52,738 nucleotides of DNA from an uncultured Clostridia bacterium (lineage in GTDB: Bacteria; Bacillota_I; Bacilli_A; RF39; UBA660). The stretch spans positions 1-52,738 of the forward strand of contig CAMOMI010000003.1 in assembly GCA_946619755.1 (NCBI GenBank). The letters are read 5' to 3'. Position 1 is the first letter of the stretch; the number at the start of each line of letters is the position of its first letter. The notes under the pieces are model-generated. The model saw only the letters and a list, made by a program, of their open reading frames with translations. It had not been told where the DNA came from and did no database searches. This document shows, one piece after another, positions 42,374 to 50,990 of this stretch. The translations under genes were made by a program, and so were the position numbers.

Positions 42374-44638
42374 TTACTTTGAAAAAATGGAATCAATATT
42401 AATTGTTTTTTTGTTTTCGATAATATTATCTATAATTATGTTTTCAATTCGATTGTTTATAATATTACTTATTTTATGTGCACCATTTTTATAGTATTCT
42501 GATTCTTCTATTATTTCATTAATAATATTATCATTTGTAATAATATTTAACTCTTTATACTTTTCTTTAATATTGTCTAATTCTTTTTTAATAATAATTT
42601 TCATGCTATCTTCATTTAATTTTTCAAAGAAAATTATGTTATTAATTCTGTTAATGAAACTATTATCAAAATTCTCTAACAATTCTTTATTTATGTAATT
42701 ATCTTGATTATTAAATCCTATTTTATTATTTGTGCAATTTTTATTAGTAGTCATAATTATAATATTATTATTAAAGTTTATTATATTGTTCCTAGCATCT
42801 TTTATTTTCCCATCTTCAAGTATTTGATGAAATAAATTTATTAATTTTGGATGTGCTTTATCTATTTCATCTAGTATGATAACTGCATTTGGATTATCTT
42901 TAATTTTACTTAGTATATAAGTATTATCATCATATCCAACGTATCCAGCGGTTGTACCTACAAATTTACTAATGGACATACTATCAGAATATTCAGACAT
43001 ATCAAGTTTTATTACCTTATGATTTGATATTATATTTCCATATACATTTGCTAGTTTACTTTTACCAACACCGGGCGGACCAATTAAAAGTAATGAGATG
43101 CATTTATTATCATGATAACCTAATTTAATTCTTTTGGTTATATTCATAATTTTTTTTATGGCATTGTTTTGACCAATTATTTCTTTTTTTAATTGTTTTT
43201 CTATTTCATTAATAATTTTTTTGTTATTTTTTAATATTTCATATATTGGGATAGAGGTTTTGTTGCTAATAACTGTCGCTATATCTTCTGTGGTGACTTT
43301 TTTTCTTTCTTTTTTTGTTGACATCATATTTTTATATTTTGTTTCTTTAATTTTATATTCATAGGCTTTTTTAATATTATTTTCTTTTATATATAATTCT
43401 TTCTTGTCTCTTATTTCTTTTAAATTGTTGTTATCTTTTATAATACTATTGTTTTTTCCTATATTTACTTTACTACATACTTCGTCTAAGATGTCAATTT
43501 GTTTATCAGGTCTAAATCGCTGATGCATATATTTTTCGGTTAAAGATATTATTTCATTTATTGTTTCATCTGTTAAGTCAACGTTATGATATGATTCATA
43601 AATGGGTTTTAGTTTATAAAGAATACTTTTGGTTTCTTCAACTGATGGCTCTTCAATGTTTATCATTTGAAATCTTCTATCAAGGGCTTTATCTTTTTCA
43701 AAATGTTTTTTGTATTCTTCGGTTGTTGTTGCACCAATGCATTTTATTTTTCCTCTTGCTAAGGCAGGTTTTAAGATATTTGATGCATCAATTGCTCCTT
43801 CAGCACCTCCTGCACCAATTAAGGTATGTATTTCATCAATAAATAAAATTATATCGTTGTTATTTTCAATTTCATTAATTATTTTTTTCATTCTTTCTTC
43901 AAATTCACCACGATATTTTGTGCCAGCGACGGCCGATGCCATATCTAAAGAAATTATTTTTTTATGTAATAGCTTTTCTGGAACTTGTTCTTTTTCGATT
44001 AGAGTTGCTAATCCTTCGACAATAGCTGTTTTACCAACACCTGGTGGACCTATTAAAAGTGGATTATTTTTAGTTCTTCGACATAAGATTTCTTCAATTT
44101 TTTTTATTTCTTCATCTCGGCCGTAAACGGGATCTATTTCATTATTTTTTGCTTTTTCGTTGATATTAATGCCAAGTTCTTCAATTAATAATTTAATTTC
44201 GTGCTTTTTCCGATTATATATTTTTGAAGTAAAGTCATCATACATTTCATCTAAGTCTAAGTTCATACCTATAAATATTCTGATGGCTATTCCTTCGCCA
44301 ACATCTAGTAATGCGGAAAAAAGATGATTAGGTGTTACAATACCATTATTATTATCTTTACTATCCATTATTGCGTTTTCGATAACTTTTTTTAACAAAG
44401 GAGTATGTAGAAAGAAGTTACTTTTTTTTGAGCCTTTTCCAATGATATTAATTATTTCTTTTTTAAAGTTATTGTATGTTAAATTATAGTTTTCTAATTT
44501 TTTACTTAGTTCATTTTTTGTATGTAAAATTGCAAGAACTAGATGTTCTGTTCCTACATAAGGATGTTTTAATTCTAACATTTCTAATTTTGCTTTAACT
44601 AATATATCTTGTGCTTCTTCATTAAAGTTGCTTATCAT
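42374..44638 (-). CDS. clpC: ATP-dependent Clp protease ATPase subunit ClpC
   Basis: ClpC is a double-ring AAA+ unfoldase that feeds proteins to ClpP. The 754-residue protein has two N-terminal Clp_N repeats (about 1-140), AAA1 with Walker A GPPGVGKTA (about 196), and a short middle domain with a UVR-like helix (KELYIKENNIKKAYEYKIKE). AAA2 follows, with Walker A GPPGVGKSK (about 519) and a ClpP-contact-type IGF loop (NNKIGFNNQ). The start at 44638 follows AAAGGTGAT; the ATG at 44653 is upstream of that RBS. It is slightly shorter and more diverged than B. subtilis ClpC (810), and ctsR-mcsA-mcsB are absent here. Confidence 0.92.
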   Translation of the reverse strand: MISNFNEEAQDILVKAKLEMLELKHPYVGTEHLVLAILHTKNELSKKLENYNLTYNNFKKEIINIIGKGSKKSNFFLHTPLLKKVIENAIMDSKDNNNGIVTPNHLFSALLDVGEGIAIRIFIGMNLDLDEMYDDFTSKIYNRKKHEIKLLIEELGININEKAKNNEIDPVYGRDEEIKKIEEILCRRTKNNPLLIGPPGVGKTAIVEGLATLIEKEQVPEKLLHKKIISLDMASAVAGTKYRGEFEERMKKIINEIENNNDIILFIDEIHTLIGAGGAEGAIDASNILKPALARGKIKCIGATTTEEYKKHFEKDKALDRRFQMINIEEPSVEETKSILYKLKPIYESYHNVDLTDETINEIISLTEKYMHQRFRPDKQIDILDEVCSKVNIGKNNSIIKDNNNLKEIRDKKELYIKENNIKKAYEYKIKETKYKNMMSTKKERKKVTTEDIATVISNKTSIPIYEILKNNKKIINEIEKQLKKEIIGQNNAIKKIMNITKRIKLGYHDNKCISLLLIGPPGVGKSKLANVYGNIISNHKVIKLDMSEYSDSMSISKFVGTTAGYVGYDDNTYILSKIKDNPNAVIILDEIDKAHPKLINLFHQILEDGKIKDARNNIINFNNNIIIMTTNKNCTNNKIGFNNQDNYINKELLENFDNSFINRINNIIFFEKLNEDSMKIIIKKELDNIKEKYKELNIITNDNIINEIIEESEYYKNGAHKISNIINNRIENIIIDNIIENKKTINIDSIFSK

Positions 44639-44709
44639 TTTATCACCTTTCATAACATTCTATGAATATTATGGTGTAATAATACAGTTTTAAAACAGAA
44701 AAAAAGCAA

Positions 44710-45330
44710 CTATTTTTTTAAATTATTAATTGCTTCTTCATAGTTTTCTTTATTAGTAATATATGAACCTACAACGGCAATATCGGCATAGTCTTTAATA
44801 TAATTAATCGTTTCGTTATTGATTCCTCCGTCAACTTCGATTATTAAGTCTTTACTTTTTTCTCTTAATATTTTTATTTTTTCAGCTGTATTTTCAATAA
44901 ATTTTTGACCGCCAAAACCTGGTTCAACACTCATCATAATAACTTTATCAATTTTATTAAGGTATTTATCAATTAAATTTAAATCAGTATTTGGTTTAAT
45001 AGCTAATCCTGCTTGATAACCTTTCTCTTTTATTAATGATAATATTTTATCTATATTTTTATCTATTTCAATATGAATAGTAATAGATATAATGTTATCT
45101 ACTTTTAAATTGTTTATAAATGGTTCAGGATCTATATTCATTAGATGAATATCAAATGGCTTATTAGTATATTCTCCTAGTTGATTTACCTCATTTATTG
45201 GTAGTTGATAATTAGGTACAAATTTATTATCCATATTATCAATATGAATATAATCTGTACTAGTATTATTTAGCTTTGTAATACTTTTAAATCTATCATT
45301 GGTTGATAGAATGGATGTTGATATTTTCAT
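44710..45330 (-). CDS. rpe: Ribulose-phosphate 3-epimerase
   Basis: Rpe interconverts ribulose-5-phosphate and xylulose-5-phosphate in the pentose phosphate pathway. The 206-residue TIM-barrel protein has DYIHIDNMDNKFVPN (about 27-41, metal-binding His/Asp), FDIHLM, a central HIE, VEPGFGGQKFIE (about 133-144) and IEVDGGIN. Small changes from the usual HxDxMDG (MDN here) do not remove the catalytic Asp. It is four bases after rsgA, matching the B. subtilis order rlmN-prpC-prkC-rsgA-rpe. Confidence 0.93.
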   Translation of the reverse strand: MKISTSILSTNDRFKSITKLNNTSTDYIHIDNMDNKFVPNYQLPINEVNQLGEYTNKPFDIHLMNIDPEPFINNLKVDNIISITIHIEIDKNIDKILSLIKEKGYQAGLAIKPNTDLNLIDKYLNKIDKVIMMSVEPGFGGQKFIENTAEKIKILREKSKDLIIEVDGGINNETINYIKDYADIAVVGSYITNKENYEEAINNLKK

Positions 45331-45334
45331 ATAA

Positions 45335-46159
45335 TCACCTGTTTATAAAAATACGATAGTTATTATATCTGGATTCAAGAATATTCCCGTTTTTTAATTG
45401 CTCTTTAACATAACAACCATCTTCAGATATATGCATACAATCATCATATTTGCACTTATCTAAATTATCAAACATATCTTTCATGTTGTCTCGTATATCA
45501 ATTGGTGTCATTTCAAAAAAGTCAATTTTAGAAAATCCTGGACTGTCAGCTATAAGTGTACCATTAATATCAAATAATTCTGTATGTCTGGTGGTGTGTT
45601 TGCCTCGACCTAGAGCTAAAGATATTTGATCAGTATTTAATTTAAGTTCGGGGTTTATTTTATTTAAAAGTGTTGATTTTCCTGCACCACTTTGACCAGT
45701 AAATACAACTGTTTTGCCTTTAATAATGCTCATTAATTCATCTACTTTGGTGGCTGTTGTATAACCGATTTTCTGATAATATTCAATATATTTGTTAATA
45801 TTTGATTTTTCATCATCATTTAATAAGTCTAATTTTGTAAAGTATATTATTGGAGTAACATTATTATAAGAGATAATTGTTAGCGTTTTATCTAAAAGAT
45901 GTGTATCAAAATCAGGATGTTTAGCGCTAGTTACAATAACAGCAATATCAATATTAGCAATACTTGGACGTATTAATTCGTTTTTTCTCTTTTCTATTTC
46001 TAATATATAATTGTTTTTATCATCAAAAATGACATGATCACCTACAAGAGGGGTTAAATTGTTAACTCTAAATTTTCCTCTAGGTTTACAAATATATAAT
46101 TTACCATTGGCATCAATGGTGTAGTCATTGCTAATATTTTTAATGATTGTTCCTTTCAT
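45335..46159 (-). CDS. rsgA: Ribosome small-subunit-dependent GTPase RsgA
   Basis: RsgA is a circularly permuted GTPase that checks late 30S assembly. The 274-residue protein has an OB-fold start (about 1-65), the permuted G4 motif FTKLDLL, the P-loop FTGQSGAGKSTLLNKI (about 153-168), GRGKHTTRH and DSPGFSKIDF. The C-terminal zinc-binding pattern (CKYDDCMHISEDGC) is also present. RBS AAGGAG. It lies between prkC and rpe in a conserved five-gene cluster. Confidence 0.96.
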   Translation of the reverse strand: MKGTIIKNISNDYTIDANGKLYICKPRGKFRVNNLTPLVGDHVIFDDKNNYILEIEKRKNELIRPSIANIDIAVIVTSAKHPDFDTHLLDKTLTIISYNNVTPIIYFTKLDLLNDDEKSNINKYIEYYQKIGYTTATKVDELMSIIKGKTVVFTGQSGAGKSTLLNKINPELKLNTDQISLALGRGKHTTRHTELFDINGTLIADSPGFSKIDFFEMTPIDIRDNMKDMFDNLDKCKYDDCMHISEDGCYVKEQLKNGNILESRYNNYRIFINR

Positions 46160-46175
46160 GTTTACTCCTTAATGT

Positions 46176-48002
46176 TTATTCATCTATTTTTTCGTCAATT
46201 GCTGGTATTTCATATGAAGCATTTAATTTAACTTTTAAAGTTATTCCTTCGATAATGGCATCACCAACTGGTCTTGATTGTTCAATTACTACTTTTGAAC
46301 TGTATTCAGAATATTTGTCTTCAGGGATAATATTATTATCTTTATCTGAAACCGATAAATTTAACTTATATTCTTTTGTGAAGGCCATTACATCTGATAG
46401 GCTCCAACCTTCGTCAACCATATCTGGATATTCGTTGACAATATTTGGAATATATAGTGTTATTGTATCTCCTTCTTCAATTAGAACTTTTTCTTTATCT
46501 TTTTCATATTTTGGATTTTGGTCAATAATAATGTTTTCTTTTCCCTTATATTTTTCTTTATCTTCAACATCTTTTGGTTCAACTAAAACATTTATATTTA
46601 GTAGGTCAAGTTTTGCTTTTACTTCATTATAGTTTTTGCCAGTATAGTCTTCGAGATAATGATATGTTCCGCCAATTGATTCATAGATGGTAATTGTATC
46701 ACCTTTTTTTCTTGTGCTACCAGCTTTAGGGTTAATGCTAATGACAACACCTTCTTCGACTGTATCACTATTTTTTTGTTCAATATTATAGGTGAAGCCA
46801 GCTTTTGTGAGTTTTTCAATTGCTTCGTTAGTAGTTAAACCAATAACTTTAGGAACGGTTATATCTTTAACTTCACGGGTGGTTATTAACCAAAAAATAC
46901 CGCCGGTAATTAGTAATATAAGAAAGAAAGCAGCAAGAATAGTAATTAATGTATTTCTTCTTTTAGGTTCTTCGAAAAACTCTTCATCTTCATCATTGTC
47001 ATCATCATCTTCAACATCTTCTGGTTTAATTTCTTTAACAAATTCATCAGTGTTTTCCATAGGTTCCTCCTTTTTCTTCTTGTCAGTTTTTGTTTTGACA
47101 TTTTGGGTTGAAATTGGTTCTGCTCCATCTAAATCATTCTCGGGATAAACAAAAGAAATTTTCTTATCATTAACATGTTCTTCATCTAAGCAATGAAGTA
47201 GATCTTCATGCATTTCTTTTGCACTATCATATCTATTTCGTGGATTTTTAGCTGTAGCCTTTAAAATAATATTTTCAACTGATTGAGGAATAGAAGGATC
47301 TTGTTTTCTAACACTAGGTATTTTATCTTTCATGTGTTTTAGAGCAATCTCAACGGCATTATCACCTCTAAATGGAACATTGCCAGTAAGTAGTTCATAC
47401 ATCATTATACCTAGAGAGTAAATGTCACTTTTAACAGTGGCACTTTTACCACTTGCTTGTTCTGGTGGTAAATAATGGACACTTCCCATAACGGAATTGG
47501 TTTGTGTTAATTGTGTGGCATTTAAGGCCATGGCAATACCAAAATCGGTTATTTTTATGCGTCCATCATCTTCAATCATAATATTTTGCGGTTTAATATC
47601 ACGATGAATTATATATGATTCGTGAGCGTGAGCAATTCCATCTGTTAATTGAGTCATAATGTCAATTACTTCAGTTAAAGTAAGAGATTCACGTTTTTTT
47701 AATAGTTGTTTTAAGGTTTTACCTTCTATATATTCCATAACGATGTAGTGGCTTCCATCTTCTTCGCCAACATCATATACTTCGACAATATTAGGATGTG
47801 ATAAGTTTGATACTGACAAAGCTTCTCTTTGAAAACGTCTAATGAACTTATCATCGTTAGATAAATCGCCACGTAATACTTTAACAGCAACTTTACGATC
47901 TAGGATAGTATCATTTGCTAGATAAACATTTGCCATACCACCTTCGCCAATATTTTTAATAATCTCATATCGATCATTAATTTTTTGCCCCTTTGATAAC
48001 AT
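46176..48002 (-). CDS. prkC: Serine/threonine protein kinase with PASTA domains (PrkC/PknB)
   Basis: PrkC senses muropeptides or lipid II through extracellular PASTA domains and controls growth, wall synthesis and spore germination. The 608-residue protein has a Hanks kinase domain (GEGGMANVYLA about 17-27, VAVKVLRGD, HRDIKPQNIM about 132-141, DFGIA) and an acidic linker (about 300-350). A single membrane span (about 355-377) leads to three PASTA repeats (beginning near VPKVIGLTTNEA). It is coupled to prpC by a one-base overlap (TAATG). Confidence 0.96.
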   Translation of the reverse strand: MLSKGQKINDRYEIIKNIGEGGMANVYLANDTILDRKVAVKVLRGDLSNDDKFIRRFQREALSVSNLSHPNIVEVYDVGEEDGSHYIVMEYIEGKTLKQLLKKRESLTLTEVIDIMTQLTDGIAHAHESYIIHRDIKPQNIMIEDDGRIKITDFGIAMALNATQLTQTNSVMGSVHYLPPEQASGKSATVKSDIYSLGIMMYELLTGNVPFRGDNAVEIALKHMKDKIPSVRKQDPSIPQSVENIILKATAKNPRNRYDSAKEMHEDLLHCLDEEHVNDKKISFVYPENDLDGAEPISTQNVKTKTDKKKKEEPMENTDEFVKEIKPEDVEDDDDNDEDEEFFEEPKRRNTLITILAAFFLILLITGGIFWLITTREVKDITVPKVIGLTTNEAIEKLTKAGFTYNIEQKNSDTVEEGVVISINPKAGSTRKKGDTITIYESIGGTYHYLEDYTGKNYNEVKAKLDLLNINVLVEPKDVEDKEKYKGKENIIIDQNPKYEKDKEKVLIEEGDTITLYIPNIVNEYPDMVDEGWSLSDVMAFTKEYKLNLSVSDKDNNIIPEDKYSEYSSKVVIEQSRPVGDAIIEGITLKVKLNASYEIPAIDEKIDE

Positions 48003-48742
48003 TAGTCATCACCACTTTCTTTTTTTAAATAAGCTATCGATATATTATCTGTTCCACCACGTGAATTGGCTTTTCTAATTAATTTAACAACAGCTTCTTC
48101 GATAGGTAAATCACTATTTAATATTTTTTCAATTTGTTCATCCGTTAGCATGTTTGTTAGACCATCACTGCATAGGAATAGTCCTTTAACGGATGTATCT
48201 ATATCAAAAATATCAATTTCAATCGGATCGTTTGCACCAAGAGCTCGTGTTAAAAGATTTTTGCCAGGATGATTTTTAGCAGTTTCTTCGGTAAGACGTC
48301 CATTATTAAGCAACATACCAACATAAGTATGATCTTTGGTTACTTTGTGTAGGGTGTTGTTTTTTATAACATAACCTGATGAATCTCCAATGTTTCCATA
48401 TAAAATATAGTCATCGGTTTTAATAGCAATTACAAGAGTCGTGCCGAGTCCTTTACTTTCAGGATTCTTGTCGGCATATTCAAATATTTTTTCATTTATT
48501 TCTTTAACTAATATACGTAGCCAATCAATAGCTTCTTCTTTTGAACCGATAGTTTCTAAATTGTAGAAACTATCTCTTATATAATCTATAGCAATTGCTG
48601 AAGCAACTTCACCAGCTTTATGACCGCCCATGCCATCAGCTACTGCTAAAACGAACTCATTTCTATCATTGCTGATTATTGCAACACTATCTTCATTATG
48701 TGATCTCACTTTTCCAGGATCTGTGAAATAAAATGTTTGCAT
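48002..48742 (-). CDS. prpC: PP2C-family protein serine/threonine phosphatase (PrpC)
   Basis: PrpC reverses PrkC phosphorylation. The 246-residue manganese-dependent phosphatase has the PP2C metal-binding signature VADGMGGHKAGEVAS (about residues 34-48), the earlier KVRSHNEDSV (Asp at the metal centre), LGTTLV and the late LCSDGLTNML and GGTDNISIA. RBS GGAGGT. rlmN lies 11 bases upstream, the standard rlmN-prpC-prkC order. Confidence 0.96.
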   Translation of the reverse strand: MQTFYFTDPGKVRSHNEDSVAIISNDRNEFVLAVADGMGGHKAGEVASAIAIDYIRDSFYNLETIGSKEEAIDWLRILVKEINEKIFEYADKNPESKGLGTTLVIAIKTDDYILYGNIGDSSGYVIKNNTLHKVTKDHTYVGMLLNNGRLTEETAKNHPGKNLLTRALGANDPIEIDIFDIDTSVKGLFLCSDGLTNMLTDEQIEKILNSDLPIEEAVVKLIRKANSRGGTDNISIAYLKKESGDD

Positions 48743-48753
48743 TTTTTACCTCC

Positions 48754-49770
48754 CTAATAGGACTTTGCTCTTAGTTGTCCACAAGCAGCATCAACATTGC
48801 CACCAAATTCACGTCTGATGGTTACAGCAATGTTACTTTTCTTAAGTATATCATAAAAAGCCAAAATTTGCACCTTTTTTGAGCGTTTAAACTGAATATT
48901 TTCGGTTTCGTTATATGGAATTAAATTAACATAACAGTTTATACCTTTTAAAAGAGTAGCTAGTTCCTTGGCACATTCTAGTGAATCATTAATTCCATCT
49001 AACATAATATATTCAAATGTAACTCGACGATTAGTTTTTTTAATATATAATTTTATGGTATCCATTAATTCATCTAATTTATAGGCTTTACTAATTGGCA
49101 TTATTTGATTTCTTATTTTATCATTTGGAGCATGTAATGAAATAGCTAAATTTACTTGATTAAAGTCATTCATAAACTTAATAATTCCAGGAACAACGCC
49201 ACAAGTAGAAACTGTTATATGTCTAGAACCTAAATCAATTCCTTTATTTGAAGTGATAATTCTAATAAAATCCATTACATTATCATAATTATCAAATGGT
49301 TCACCAATACCCATAACGACAACATGAGTAATACGTAGTTTTAAGTCTTCTTCAATTAATAATAATTGTTCAACAATTTCATTAGCTTCTAGATTTCTGA
49401 CTTTTTTAAGACGTCCACTTTCACAAAAAGCGCATCCCATATTGCAACCAACTTGACTAGATACACACAAACTAATACCATAATTATGATACATTAGAAC
49501 TGATTCAATACGATTACCATCTTTTAATTCAAATAAGTATTTTTTAACGTCAGTATCTTCTTGCTTTTTTAATATTTTAATGAAAGAAAAATCAAATTCT
49601 TCTTTTAATTTTTCTTTGGTAGTATTTGGAATATTGTTCATTATATCTAAATTATAAACTCTTTTTTTATAAAGAAAATCATATAATTGAGTAGCTCTAA
49701 ATTTTTTATCTCCAATACTTAAAAAATAAGTTTCTAATTTTTCGTAAGGTACACTAAAAATACTTTTCAT
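48754..49770 (-). CDS. rlmN: Radical-SAM 23S rRNA adenine-2503 methyltransferase RlmN
   Basis: RlmN methylates C2 of A2503 in 23S rRNA (and A37 of some tRNAs) by radical-SAM chemistry. The 338-residue protein has the cluster-binding CNMGCAFCESG (about 114-124), GIGEPFDNYDNV (about 165-176), SLHAPNDKIR and the second essential cysteine near the end (AACGQLR). The wording after the cluster (CESGRLKKVRNL) differs from the common CSTGxxGxxRNL and is nearer to some Mollicutes-type RlmN sequences. The context with prpC supports RlmN over Cfr. Confidence 0.93.
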   Translation of the reverse strand: MKSIFSVPYEKLETYFLSIGDKKFRATQLYDFLYKKRVYNLDIMNNIPNTTKEKLKEEFDFSFIKILKKQEDTDVKKYLFELKDGNRIESVLMYHNYGISLCVSSQVGCNMGCAFCESGRLKKVRNLEANEIVEQLLLIEEDLKLRITHVVVMGIGEPFDNYDNVMDFIRIITSNKGIDLGSRHITVSTCGVVPGIIKFMNDFNQVNLAISLHAPNDKIRNQIMPISKAYKLDELMDTIKLYIKKTNRRVTFEYIMLDGINDSLECAKELATLLKGINCYVNLIPYNETENIQFKRSKKVQILAFYDILKKSNIAVTIRREFGGNVDAACGQLRAKSY

Positions 49771-49886
49771 AAAATCACCATAATTTCTATTTATTATTAT
49801 ATCAAAAATAAGGAATAATTTAAATAGTTATATATTTACAAAATAATAATTAGTTGTTAAAATTATTAATGGATGGTGATATATTT

Positions 49887-50423
49887 ATGGATAAAGATAA
49901 TCTTAGAGTAATCCCAAAGAAAAATTATGTTATTTTAGGAATTGTATTTTTGGTTAGCATTTTACTTTTATATTATTTTTATTTATGGGTAGATGCTTAT
50001 AATGAAACTAAATTAAATAAACCAATTATGAATAAATATTTAGAAGTTATTAATTATAATGAATTAGAAAATTATTTAATTGAAAGTCCTGATGCTATTA
50101 TATATGTTTCAGTATTAGAAGATAAAAGAATCAGAGAGTTTGAAAAGAGTTTTAAAATAGTTTTTAGAAAGCATGAAATTGATAATAATATTTTATATCT
50201 AAATATAACTGATGAACTTAAAGATAAAAAGAAAATAAAAGAAATGCAAAGTAAGTATTATATTGGTAATAAAACAATTTGTGATGTACCAAGTATTTTG
50301 GTGTTTGATAATAGTAAATTAAGGACTATTTACAATATATCAGAAAATGATTATGATGTTGATAGAGTAAAAGAATTTTTAGATAATATTACTTTTAGTA
50401 GTGAGGATGAAATTAATGGTTAA
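49887..50423 (+). CDS. Membrane-anchored thioredoxin-like protein, unknown
   Basis: A 178-residue protein with a short charged start, one membrane span (about residues 15-35, ILGIVFLVSILLLYYFYLW) and an external or cytosolic domain of about 140 residues. That domain looks thioredoxin-like in strand pattern (AIIYVSVLEDKRIREFEKSF, then NNILYLNIT, and VPSILVFDNSKL with a cis-Pro-like Pro). It lacks a CxxC. No family was recognised. The ATG at 49887 follows GGATGGTGAT. trmL starts eight bases inside its end. Confidence 0.72.
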   Translation: MDKDNLRVIPKKNYVILGIVFLVSILLLYYFYLWVDAYNETKLNKPIMNKYLEVINYNELENYLIESPDAIIYVSVLEDKRIREFEKSFKIVFRKHEIDNNILYLNITDELKDKKKIKEMQSKYYIGNKTICDVPSILVFDNSKLRTIYNISENDYDVDRVKEFLDNITFSSEDEING

Positions 50424-50925
50424 TATTGTTTTATTTGAACCAGAAATACCTGAGAATACTGGTAATATAATGCGTACTTGTGCTGCTACGAATGCAAAAT
50501 TACATTTAATAAGACCACTTGGTTTTGCTTTGTCTGGAAGTGTCATTAAACGAAGTGGTGTTAATTATATTGATAAAGTTGATTATACTTTATATGATGA
50601 TTTTGATGATTTTTTAGTTAAAAATCCTGGTGAATATTATTTTTTTACAAGATATGGAAAGAAAGCACATAGTGAATTTGACTTTAGTGATAAAAGTAAA
50701 AATATTTATTTAATATTTGGAAAAGAAAGTACAGGAATACCTAAAGAAATACTTAGAAATTATTTAGATAGATGTACGAGGATTCCATGTAGTGATAATG
50801 TAAGATGCTTAAATGTTGCTAATAGTGTAGCAATAGCACTATATGAAGTAATGAGGCAACAAGATTATCCAGATTTAATGCGACATGAACCTTTTAAGGG
50901 AGAAGATTGGTTACTTATGGACTAA
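50416..50925 (+). CDS. trmL: tRNA (cytidine/uridine-34-2'-O)-methyltransferase TrmL
   Basis: TrmL 2'-O-methylates the wobble base of certain leucine tRNAs. The 169-residue SPOUT enzyme starts MVNIVLFEPEIPENTGNIMRTCAATNAKLHLIRPLGF (about 1-37, containing the conserved Asn and Arg) and has FGKESTGIPKEIL (about 104-116) and IPCSDNVRCLNVANSVAIALYE (about 128-149) forming the knot. The ATG at 50416 has GAGGATG upstream and gives the usual N-terminus. It overlaps the preceding gene by eight bases. Confidence 0.95.
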   Translation: MVNIVLFEPEIPENTGNIMRTCAATNAKLHLIRPLGFALSGSVIKRSGVNYIDKVDYTLYDDFDDFLVKNPGEYYFFTRYGKKAHSEFDFSDKSKNIYLIFGKESTGIPKEILRNYLDRCTRIPCSDNVRCLNVANSVAIALYEVMRQQDYPDLMRHEPFKGEDWLLMD

Positions 50926-50990
50926 TCTTTTTTTCTTGATAAAAATCTTTTTTTGTGGTAGAGTATTTTGTCAAGAAATGAAGTGATTTT

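Noticed and set aside
43561..44126. Plus-strand frames antisense to clpC
   Set aside because: They are reverse-frame shadows of conserved AAA+ sequence.
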